Assembly (NCBI RefSeq): GCF_932526225.1
Contig: NC_064045.1
Coordinates: 3,792,498-3,856,497 of the forward strand
From: Nematostella vectensis
Lineage: Eukaryota > Cnidaria > Anthozoa > Actiniaria > Edwardsiidae
Direction: 5' to 3'
DNA: 64,000 nucleotides
Numbering within the stretch: the first letter of the stretch is position 1; every line of letters begins with the position of its first letter. Positions 38,301 through 48,679 of this stretch are shown piece after piece. The translations under genes and the position numbers were made by a program. The notes under the pieces are model-generated. The model was not told where the DNA came from and made no database searches. It worked only from the letters and a program-made list of their open reading frames with translations.

Positions 38301-41300
38301 TCCACTAACGGACCCTTATCCCTCAGTAACTGAGAAATCGAGCCCTGAAATCAAATAAAACAACAGCTTATTCCATGATCGATATATAATCCCTGTTTAC
38401 TACATTACCTGCTGCTAAGATTTGTACTCTCAAATTCTGACAATCATACCGGTTTGTAATATCCTGTGCAAACATAGTTTAACTAATTTATGTATGTATA
38501 TAATTGTTTATCAGACATATACATACCTATAATACCCTATTGTTTTGATTAGTAAGAGCCAATAAAAAGTTGTACATATCTGATATTATACTTTGCATGT
38601 TGTAGCGGGGGGGGGGGGGGGGGGGGGGCTCTGAGCAATTTAAACCCTACCACTTTGGGTGTGGTGAACAGAAAGGGCTGTAGCAGGGGTGAGCATTGGG
38701 GTTGTGTGCCCCCCAATATTTTCAAAATTATAAGGAAATGACTGGTAGGGGCGTGGCTGTGCCCCCACCCCAACATTTTCTTTATGTTTCTGTATTGTGC
38801 CCCCCATGGCCTGCTACTGCATTGCTCCTTAGATATTGCAAATTGGTTGGAGATGAAGGAATGTTTAACCCAAAGGAATAGCAGCTGGTTGAATTTTATC
38901 ACCTCCATCTACTTTTCTGGAGGGTCCCCCTGGGGTTGTAGGCCAAAGTGTGGACGTATTCAACTCTGTTCTATCAGATTTGGTTGCTTTGCCATTCTTG
39001 AGCGCACCCTCATCCCTTCCATCCAGACGAAAATGCCAAGAGGCCACAGATTTCTCCAAGACAACCACCCTAAGCATACCTCAAACCGATGCAAGAACTT
39101 TTACCAAGATTACCCAATTAATTGGTGGGAGACTCCTCCAGAAAGCCCCGACCTAAAACCCATCGAGAAAGTTTGGCATGAGATCAAGCAGTACCTTCGA
39201 GCCCATGTCAAACCCCGTACCAAGGAAGAGCTTGTTGGAGGGATAAAGAAGTTTTGGAGCGAGAGGATGAACAAAGAGAAATGTGGAAGCTACATCGACG
39301 ATATGATAGACAAGTGTATTCCAGCGGTGATGGAGGCAAAGGGTGGAGTAACTAAGTACTAGTCTTACAAGAAAAACAAAAACAACGGCTCCTTTAGGAG
39401 CCACCCAAACAAATAAAAGTCTACCCTCAAATAAGACTCCTCCTTGAAACACAATTTAATAATGAAAAATGAAAGCAAAGAAAAGATCCATAAAAATCAT
39501 CTTACAACATTATTTTACTCTAGCCCCGCATATAAACATGGTCAGGATAAGGTTAGGTAAATAAAATATGTTTAATATGTGTTGTAAAAAGAGCAACAGT
39601 TTGGAGTTAAAATATGTTCGGTGTTTGTTTTCAGAAAATCAGGAGACACAATAGCCAGCTAATTAGCTGCCCGGTTTTTCCGCGTTGGTGCATGCGCATT
39701 GTTCCCTGTGAACAATTGCAAGTTTTAGCTGAAAACAAGATATAGAGTAGAAATGGTCTCCTTTTTCCGTGCAAGGTATATATTATTGGTAAATATATTT
39801 AATCTTAGTATTCTTTGAGTTATATTGTGCGTTTCTAAATTGTGCGCGCGCTATTTTGATTTCGAATTAGAAGGTGGGCCTCCTGTTAGAGATCACAACA
39901 GGAACCAACGGTGCATTTTCCATAATTCTAGAATCTATTATTTTGGATAATTTTACTATTTCCTATTTTTGGTATGTTTATTAGAAACATGAAGTCACAA
40001 TAGCCTGCTAATTAACAGCGCGGTTTTCCACGTCGGCACATGCTCATTGTTTCATAGTAAACAATGGCCTGAGAAAATTCACACCAAAAACACAAGCTCT
40101 AAATATAAAACGGGTGTCACCGCCTATATCTTTGTTTAACCACAACAAAGGGGCACAAACATCCAATCACATTACACTGTCAATAACCGTTTTCAATCCG
40201 GAGCTAAGTATAAATTAAAATGTTCAAAGCATTTTGACAGTTCAACATTGCAAAAGAACAAAACGATTAGATCCGCGAACAATGGAAGCTAAAACAGCAC
40301 AAGTTTCATGGAAATGCAGTGTCGTATCCGAAGTATTATGAACGTCAATAAACAAGCCATCGCCTATTAAGGCGGGTCAAAAGGTATCAGTTACGTGGGG
40401 AACAAAAGTATACATGCCGACAGTAAGGATGTACCCATCCCAGCCTCGGCAAGAATGGCAGCCCCTCCAGTTCTGGGAGAAAAACGCCGAAGAAGAGTTA
40501 ACAGAAGATTGGTAAGTGTAATGTATTTTATTTAAACCTTGTGGGGAGGCTGTGATCTACTTGTGTTATCATACAATTAACACAATTATTTTGTCTACTC
40601 CCTTAGATTGCTGAATCAGAAGCAACAAAAGTAGAAGAAGAACAAGAATTTATTGTACTTCCCAAGAAAAAAACCCAGAAGAAGCGGAAGGAAACAGCAC
40701 CCCGTCAGAAAAAAAGAGTACCGGGAAAGGTATTTAATGGAAGCATTTTATTAATGATGGCTAGGGCTGGGTCGTCGGTAGAATCACTTATTCTCAAACT
40801 GTTCTGGTATTTATCCCAGAACATGATTTTTCTTTTTTTTAGATTTTGGATATGGGCGCTAGCTTGAGAGAAATCAGGGTAGAAGACAAGAAAAGGAACA
40901 ACGAGCATGAGGACAGACATGACGAGGAAAGGAACGACGAGCATGAGGACAGACATGACGAGGAAAGGAACAACGAGCACGAGGACAGACATGACGAGGA
41001 AAGGAACGACGAGCATGAGGGCAGACATGATGAGGGAAGAAACGACGAGCATGAGGACAGACATGACGAGGAGAGGAACGACGAGCATGAGGACAGACAT
41101 GATGAGGAAAGGAACGATGAGGAGGAGGACAGACATGACGAGGAAAGGAACGACAAGCATGAGGACAGACATGACGAGGAAAGGAACGACGAGCATGAGG
41201 ACAGACATGACGAGGAAAGAAACGACGAGCATGAGGATAGGCATGACGAGGAAAGGAACGACTAGGATGAGGACAGACATGACGAGGAAAGGAACAACGA

Positions 41301-44300
41301 GCATGAGGACAGACATGACGAGGAAAGGAACGACGAGGATGAGGACAGACATGATGACGAGGAGAGGGATATCGTAGCCGACAGTTACCACGGCATGAGC
41401 TTTTCGGATTATTTGGCGGAAGTAGACCGTTTCACTGACACATCTACAAATCACGTTGCTGGCTGTAATTGCTCTGTAAGTATTTTGATTTTTCCCACTT
41501 ATTCCCACTATCCCTCCGCCTCCATTCCCTTCCTTTTCCCATTGTAGTGCAGTATCTTCAAAAGATAAGGTCTCTTCGCGTAAGCCAGGAGAGGATGGAG
41601 CTAACCCTGGCGGCCATCCTAGCAAAGCTTGAGCTCCAGCAGTCCAGCATGGCTTTGCTACAACAGCAGTCAACCCCAATCGCCCCGGCTCGGCCGCGCC
41701 CAGCCCTGCAGTCAGCCCAGACTGGTCCGCCTGTACCATATGATTGTCCCCGATTTTGGTAAATATTGTTTATTTTTTTCCATTATACTCACATTATATG
41801 TGAGAGCAAGCGACAAATCATTACAGGAATTACTTGCATTTTAAATTTTTGTTTTCCTGTATTTTCCAGTCTCCATCGGTACCAAGTCTCTATCTTGGGA
41901 GCAATATCAGCAGACCAAGGCAGCGCCCAAGCCGACCAAGATGGCTCTTGCATTCTTGGACCGTATATACACGAAAGATCAGCTGAAGAGTTCGACGCTG
42001 GGGGGAGGAAAGCCAGGGTTGACACCCTTGGACCCGTCTGTCCTTTTAGCAATAAGAGGTAATTTTGCTCTCTAGCAACAATCATAAGATAGTGGATAGC
42101 TAAACTCGCGATCTCAAAGTAACATGACACAAGGCTTAGAACGGAAAAAGTGAAAGGGTTTCCATGTAATCGAAGCTTTCGACGTGGGGATCGCGTGTTT
42201 AGAGGTCTCAATAATAAAGAATTTTATTTTTTTATTCCAGGTGAAATAGTAGAGTCGTAAATTAGTAGAGTTGTAAATTTTAAATCACCGGCCTTGAAGC
42301 GTGTGCTGTAAACATGTAAGCATGAATCGATAATAATATAAAGCGCTTTGACTGCCGTGACAAATGAAATGTATTTTCCATGCTAAAAAGTATTCCTAGC
42401 ATCGTCTGTCTTGCATAAATAATTTAGAAATTATACATACATTGCTCGATGACGAAGCTATAAACATCAAACTCCGAACAACAACTCCACACGAATAAAA
42501 TGTATTTTTACACCACGCTAAAACAATACAGATTATTTTTTTTAGAATCGTTTGTCTTTGAGTGAGTTTAGAATAACAATAATCGCATGACGCGCTTCTG
42601 TGCCCTAATAACGAAGAGCTTCAATAATCATGTCGCTGTACAGTGTACAGATTAAAAGCTCGTTTACAACGAAAGTCGAAAACAATAACCCTAAACTTCG
42701 CCGAAATTTCTGATGTCGAAATTTCGGCTGGTTTAAAATTCGAAGCCGAATTTTCGGCGAAGATTCCCGAAATTTCGGATATAGAACAATAGAAAAATTA
42801 TCGGCGAAATTCGGAAACTTTCGGTTGCATTACTTTCTGTCAGTACTGTATGATTGGACATTTGAATAGTGTGATATGGATATTAGAGGAGTAAACAGCA
42901 GTTAGCTTACCCCACACTTATGTGCCCCCCTGCCCTGCCCCTACCCCCTTTCAGACAGAAATTTTACATGAAATGTAGGTGTACCTGATTCCAAAAAAAT
43001 TACCTGGAGATTTTAACTACTTATGTTAAAAATTGGGATGAAAAGGGTTAAGGGGGGAGGAAAATTAAACTTATGGACAAGCCTATGGTTTATCATTGAA
43101 ACCCTCACTCTGATCAGCTTATTTTAACAATCGCACTCTCTTCATATGTATAGAACATGTCTGAAAACCAGACTTTATCTCATTTTTTATATACTCCTTA
43201 CCCCAGGCATATACTCCATGAACATGGCAAGTGTGTTGTGTTCTGTCTCTGAGTGACAGAACTTGATTATGAAAGGGTTATTCAATGTTCTTAGTGTTTT
43301 GATTTCTTTCAGGAGAGCGTCTGTTTTCTAGGGAAAAGCAAACATACAGTACATTTAGAAGAATTGCCTCTTCTAAGTGAACAGACGCGCAAAGCTATAA
43401 AGTATATTATAACCTTAATCAGCTTAAAACAAATCAGGTTTACTGTATGAAATATCAGCTTTAAGGTCATTGACAATAGAAACTTCTTAACAACCATTTA
43501 AATCATATCACTTGTAATGTAATCACTTTTGATTCTCAAAAGTCGGGCACATTAAAAAAGTAATAATGAGTCAATGTTGAATTGTTTTGGGTATAAACTG
43601 CTTCAAAAAATGTTAATATCATTTAGATTTTCCAGTCACTTTAAAATTGCATAAGAAAAACAACATCAACTTCATAGTCAAATCAAACTGAGACAATAAA
43701 TCACAACTTACTGTTTTAGTGACAGAGTCATTTTCCCCTAAGTCAACCAACTTTACTGCATATAGTTGCTTAATGTCATCCTTCCTCATACAGAGATAAA
43801 CCTGCAACCATAACAAAGAGCAATCTCTAGATTATAATTTTGATTAATATGAAAAGAGGAAATGGTAGTGAAAATGAGGCATGACAAATTTTAGGAAACA
43901 GAGCAAATAATTAAAACAACATTAAACTGCTGATCAACCACTCTTTTTTATAATAAAAATTTGGAAATAGTAAGAAATGAGTTGAATTTTATCTCCTTCC
44001 GCTATTCCCTTCCCTCTCTTCCTGTCTTGCTTGCCCCATTTAAAAAAAAAACTCTTCAATTTTTCTCTGCTCCAAAACTCCATAGAAATCTTATACTTGA
44101 AGTAAGACATGACAGTTAATTATAAAGAACTATAGTCTAAAATAAGTATTATGTTTTAATCCCCTCTCATAACAGCAACAAAAATAAAGAAATAAGCACC
44201 CAGGGTGTTCAATCAATCTCTATCGAAAAATTCAAGAAAAAATATAGTAAACTAAGAAAGAACCAAGACTGGCTAGTGCAGTAGCACCAATGTGTAGAGG

Positions 44301-47300
44301 CTAGGAGGGGAGGGGGAGGGGTGGCACCACACATTTCCTGAAGATAATAAGGGAATGACCAGAGGGGGCTTGGCTGTAGCAAAGCTGTGCCACTTCACCT
44401 CTCTCAATGTCTCTGTATCATGTCTCCCCCCCCCCTTCAAGTCCCACTCTGCTATGGCCTTGATTAGAAAACTGAGTTTTCTTGTCTGACCTTTCCAAAG
44501 CCTCCAGTCCCAAGAAGATCGGTCACGATATACTTCTCAGGATCCAGGTAATTTCCAAGCTTATCTAGAACTCGCTTTCCTCTTGCCATTTCTTGCACAG
44601 GCGTTGACAAGCCCTCACTTGCCTATAAGATAAAATTTAAGAAAATATATTTCCACAAATAACAGTAAAACAATTCACTTTCTTACAATGAGAGCCAATT
44701 ACAAAATTCATTCTAACAAGTTGCAGTCAAAGTATTCAGAAGCTGAATGAGGGCATGGCCCCTCATCACGCATCCCAGTGGAGTTTTTATAGCTCCCGCT
44801 TTTGGGTTTGAAATTGGCTTCAATGCCTCGGACTTTTGAGAATATTACACGATTCTCAGTCATCCTCAATCTAAAATAGGACTTCAGTCATCATGTGGCA
44901 CTGAATGACATAACAATATGTTTGGAAATCATCTGTGGACTAAGAAAATTATAGCTTTTATCCTCATCATATATATAAAACTATGTTCATAAAAATGAAT
45001 GAGTAAACATTTGAATTTTTCCCCTCGTTATGCAAATGAGATTGCCAAATGTTTTTGCTGTCCAGTGACTGCAGGCCTATAGGCTGTGTACGCCCCTGCT
45101 GGTGGGAATTTGGAAAGCTTAATACCATTTTCAAACTGCTTTATTATATTTGTAATATTTCAAAGTAGCTGCTTTTCAAGTTTCATGCAAAAGTAGACAT
45201 ACAATCATGATCAAAGCAAGATCACTTAATCAATTCCTGCATTTTCTTAAAGGGCTTAATCAGTCTGTTTGATTCATGCCCACCCTGGAAGAGAATGTTA
45301 TTTTAAAGTCTGATACTATTTTCATTGCATTCATAAGAAGTCTATAAACAAGGTCATGAAAACGAGTACTTTCAGTACAATAGTCTTTTTAAGGCTAACT
45401 CATTTTAACCAATCAAGCATTTTTTTTTTCAAACAAATAGCACTTTTACACAAAATGGCTCTTTATCATTTACTGATTTCAAAAATCAACAAATATATTT
45501 TTTTGAAGGGGTGGCTCCTTTATCAGCCTGCATTGTTTAAAATGTACATAAAAACCTTCCTTACCTGATGTCCAGAATCTGCAACAACATTGGCACCATC
45601 AGCAGTGCTAGGGATCCCTGTGCTCTCTTCATTAGTTCTAAGCAAAGGCTCTGATGTTGATGGTGGTGTGCTGTTCCAGCTGCTATTCCTTGGTTGGACT
45701 CCTCTACCTGTGCTGTCCGGCTCATCTTTTTCTTGTGGTTCTCTCTTTGGCAGGTTTTCTTGAAGTGATCTCAAATCAAATTCTTGAGACTTTGTTTGTT
45801 TTTCATCTTTTTCCATAATTTCTGAAAATCGGTAAAAAACAACAATGCAAAGATAAGACCGCAACAGTAAAATTACTGGAGGGATCACTTCATTACAATA
45901 TGACAAGTACAGTCATATCAGGGATTTCCTGGGGGGGGGGGGGGGCATATTAATAAAAATAAATTGAAGTGAGTAAGATTTGTGGATCTTATTAGCTTCT
46001 GTAATTCCTACATAAATGCTACTTACAGGGGGCGAAAGCTCTAATAAAACAACAGATATCATGACTGAACTCTAAGGTTTACCTTCAGTCATTTCACATA
46101 AATCCCTTCTTCCAGATCTAGCCAGGCCATCCATTAGGGCCTGCACAGTGGCCTTCTTGCTCATAGTTCTTTGCCATGCTAAAAGCATTTGATATGCCTT
46201 TTCTTGTATTCTACGATAGTCCACATCGATGGATTCGATAATGTTCTCTTTGAGACCCAGCTTTCTTCCCAACACCTTCCAGTAGACTGTGATATGATTG
46301 GAAATTTCATCAAGAAGATGCTGGGTGACTAGGGTTTGTACAAATTGTGGATTCCTGACACCTTTAGGGACTGTAAAATGCAAAGTTATGTAATTAGAAT
46401 AGTGTACTATTTTTGCTGCTGTATATACTGCTTGAATCAGTTCCACCCATCCTACGGTACTATGAAAACGGCTACATTCTATTGCTAAAACATAAAATTA
46501 TATTATTATATATTTTTTAAATGACAACTGGATATTTAAATATTAAACATAAAACCCTTTCCCTTAAACAACAAATTAATTATTTTCCACAATATATGTT
46601 TTAAAATTTTTTGTTTTTAATGTTTTTAAATTTGCCTACAGCGAGCCACAACTAAATTTTAGGACATTTAACTCAAAATAAAAAATCTTATAAGCTTTCT
46701 TCTTCTCCATATCAACTCTCAGACAAATCAATCCAAGCAAAAATATGTGGGTTTTTTTAAACAAAAAAACACCATCCCAAAAGTAATTCAAGCCTAAATA
46801 AATGTGCTATTGATTGGCAAAAATGAAATGAACTTAAAAAAATCTCTGAAGGGCAGTGTATGCTGCCTGTGCACATTCCAGTTTTTCCCTTCTGACCAAA
46901 GCGTGCTTGTCTCCCTTTCTATTCTTTGGTTTTCTGACAATACAATAATGATAAACATGACTCACCCTGTTGTACATTACCAGTAGAATCTGAAGAAAAG
47001 AACAATAAATAATATAAAGAATTTTAGTAATCCCAGACTCACTAGAATTTTGTGATCTTAACAAAAGATGCAAGGTTATTTTATTCGACCATGCCTTGAT
47101 TTGTTCCTAATGCAACAAGCCTTACAATACATCAGTGCTTTAACAAGTAGAATGCAACAAAATGAGACTATTGTGCCAATGTAATGGAATTTTGCAAGTT
47201 TCTTGAGACAACATCACTTTTGTGACTTTTGTCTTTATATAGCACTCAAACCCAAAGCATAACTCACAGTACCCCTTTATTTTGAAAATGGTTCATTCCA

Positions 47301-48199
47301 GAGTGTCCAGCCCTCCCGATTTTGTCTGGATTATGTATCACGATTTCACTTGTGGAAAATTAATTACATTATTTGCCAAAAAAAACAAAAATACATTTTT
47401 TTTGCATCTCTATTATAAAACATTAGTTTTCTTCATACTTCTCCAATGGCACTAGGCAACAGCGCAGGAACTTGGATAGACAAAATAGATAGATGGATAG
47501 ATAGTTTGGAAATTAATTTCTTTTGAGTATAGGGGAGTTTCGTAAAATCACAATTTAAAAATCTACAGGCTGGACATTGCAATTGGAAAAGTAATTCTAA
47601 TTACAAATGAATTGTTATCTACAGTACTGAACGTATCTCAATATTCTGTTTGGGTTCTCATGCATTTAGCGTGGAGTGTTATTATTCTGAGTACAATTTT
47701 ACATAGCTGTCAACCCCAACTTAGGCTTGTGTGAGGTCCAAAATCTTGTGACACCCGCCTAATGTGGGTAAGTTGACAGTTATGATTTCATGCACACACA
47801 GTCCACACAGCAACATGCAACCAAAATCACAGGGATGTGTTTTTTTTACATGGATGTGTAGTTTTCGTTTCGGGATAGATGTACATGTTTACTTAAAATC
47901 ATATTACTGCAGAGAAGAGAAAAGAAGAGAAGAACACTTGAATACTGACCTGTTATTTCCAGAAGCAAGTTTCGCAAATCCGGTCGTCCAATTTGTACAA
48001 GAATAGAAGCCAGGAAATCTCTATTTTTCTCATCAAGACGATTCAATCGCTCGAACTCAACGAACATGTCGATCGGACGCCGAAAATGTTCTAATCTGCC
48101 GGCAGGAATAACGTCTCTACATACAAATCGCATAGAACTAAAATTTTCTGAAGTTAGCTCGTCGGAAATTTTAAGCAGAAGAGCCCGAAAGTTCGTCAT
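26197..48199 (-). CDS. DED-DD-kinase: FADD-like adaptor fused to a MAP3K-type kinase (617 aa, 12 exons)
   Basis: Exons: 47950..48199, 46966..46989, 46083..46370, 45565..45821, 44491..44622, 43712..43801, 43202..43327, 38215..38344, 37123..37196, 36777..36889, 27020..27184, 26197..26401. All have GT-AG borders, matching phases and one open frame of 1854 nt. Residues 1-83 form a death effector domain ending in the RxDL motif (GRPDLRNLL). Residues of about 104-185 form a death domain ([20 protein letters not shown]...). An acidic linker rich in S, T and P follows. The kinase runs from about 305 to 562: [11 protein letters not shown] (K334), E355, MEYMPGGSISQLL, HRDLKGANILL (D430), DFG (D449), SPE (481), [18 protein letters not shown] and the GSI-rich hinge are typical of STE11/MAP3K. 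The tail is a 7-residue repeat. The protein probably links death-receptor or DED assemblies to MAP kinase cascades (inference). I know no named family with this order; IRAK/Pelle has DD-kinase without a DED, and its kinase differs. Confidence 0.88.
27447..36714. repeat. 9.3-kb satellite of a 23-bp unit in kinase intron 10
   Basis: About 400 head-to-tail copies of 'ggggatttgggcagggtga' plus 'aata'. Point variants are arranged in large blocks. A marker, 'atgggaattttgggc', recurs at 28111, 30871 and 33746, that is every 2760 or 2875 bp (120 or 125 units). Most of the array is therefore three recent block copies. The edges (36240-36714 and the first units) are the most diverged. Each unit has G-runs of 4, 3 and 3 on the plus strand. 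The unit has no stop codon in any minus-strand frame, which creates ORFs up to 1875 aa that are not genes. Confidence 0.97.
38585..38826. mobile_element. Dispersed element, GGGCTGTAGCAGGG / GCCTGCTACTGC family, copy 1
   Basis: Contains 'gggctgtagcaggg', 'aaggaaatgactgg(t/c)agggg', 'cgtggctgtgcccccac', 'tctgtattgtgcccccc' and 'ggcctgctactgc', with a G22 run at its left. The left and right ends are roughly inverse. Relatives are at 44262-44460, 56880-57035 and 61765-61870. It lies in kinase intron 7. Confidence 0.65.
38920..39362 (+). pseudogene. Tc1/mariner transposase, 3' fragment
   Basis: The frame encodes the C-terminal half of a Tc1-like DDE transposase: [14 protein letters not shown] (second catalytic Asp in QDN), then [20 protein letters not shown] (third acidic catalytic position), then [16 protein letters not shown] to a stop at 39362. 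The N-terminal DNA-binding region and the first catalytic Asp are missing or unrecognisable upstream. It lies inside kinase intron 7 on the opposite strand. It is a dead remnant. Confidence 0.85.
39645..40080. repeat. Diverged direct repeat (~340 bp apart)
   Basis: The block 'cacaatagccagctaatta ... cgcgttggtgcatgcgcattgtt' at about 39648-39705 recurs as 'cacaatagcctgctaatta ... cgtcggcacatgctcattgtt' at about 39992-40050. Both lie just upstream of the BEN-like gene's first exon and could be duplicated promoter sequence or the ends of one element. Confidence 0.5.
40455..42255 (+). pseudogene. BEN-like gene with [12 protein letters not shown] repeats, apparently decayed
   Basis: The gene is nested in kinase intron 7 on the opposite strand. 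Exons 40455..40511, 40607..40729 and 40843..41475 join at phase 0. They encode a basic N-terminus ([17 protein letters not shown]) and then about 14 copies of a 12-residue acidic/basic repeat. Exon 41553..41758 encodes a coiled coil ([20 protein letters not shown]) and a Pro/Ala stretch. Exon 41870..42058 encodes [19 protein letters not shown]...[10 protein letters not shown], which resembles the first half of a BEN domain. The last exon begins at 42241 and stops after a few codons. Two lesions are seen: a TAG at 41263-41265 in the twelfth repeat (GAG to TAG), and a phase mismatch between exons 4 and 5. BEN domains bind DNA and chromatin partners; this copy probably no longer does. Confidence 0.55.
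40895..41365 (+). repeat. 36-bp coding minisatellite
   Basis: About 14 units of 'gagcatgaggacagacatga' followed by 'cgaggaaaggaacgac', 36 bp each, in frame inside exon 3 of the BEN-like gene. Every unit keeps the frame; one has become a stop (41263). Long ORFs on other frames and on the minus strand are by-products. Confidence 0.95.
44262..44460. mobile_element. Dispersed element, GGGCTGTAGCAGGG family, copy 2
   Basis: Shares 'aagataataagggaatgacc', 'gggcttggctgtagc', 'tctctgtatcatgtctccccc' and 'tctgctatggcct' with the copy at 38585-38826. It lies in kinase intron 5 beside the exon 5 donor. Confidence 0.6.
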
Positions 48200-48679
48200 T
48201 TTCCTTGGATTTTGTAGCACTCTATGACTTTTCCCACTTCTTCTTCCGGCTTGAGAAAGTCAGCACCAGGCCCTACGCGGACAGTGCGCTTCGCGGAAAA
48301 CCCCGGCCCAGCCGAGTTCAAGAAACACAGGAGGCCCACATATTTCAGGGAGAGATTTTCGTTGTCACAACTCCTGGGGGTGTGACAATTGAAAAGAAAT
48401 GCAATAATGAACAATGAAAAAGTAATAAATCATAGTATTTGACTTGTTTTTGTTGCAAAAAGTGTTGGGGTCGCAGCCCCTTCCCCTCCGTGGTGCCTAG
48501 GTAGTTTATACCTTATAGCTTGTATATCTTCTAAAATTTTAGTAAGGAGAAGGGAGGGGGTGGAGGGTGGGGCTTGGACCTAATCCTGAACAACAACTCC
48601 ATAAAAAAAGAGAAAAATCTTTTACTGTATTTTTTTCACTTTTAATGTCTTTTTTCAATATAATGCATCCAAGCTGTAT
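48200..48679. other. Gap between PSMD10 stop and DED-DD-kinase start
   Basis: Only about 480 bases between two genes on the same strand. It contains inverse polypurine/polypyrimidine patches (48470-48500 and 48545-48580) that look like a small degenerate inverted-repeat element. The kinase promoter must lie here or inside PSMD10's last intron. Confidence 0.5.

Noticed and set aside
40705-41739. Minus-strand 344-aa ORF with [12 protein letters not shown] repeats
   Set aside because: The antisense of the 36-bp coding minisatellite; the plus frame has consistent splice sites and codon sense.
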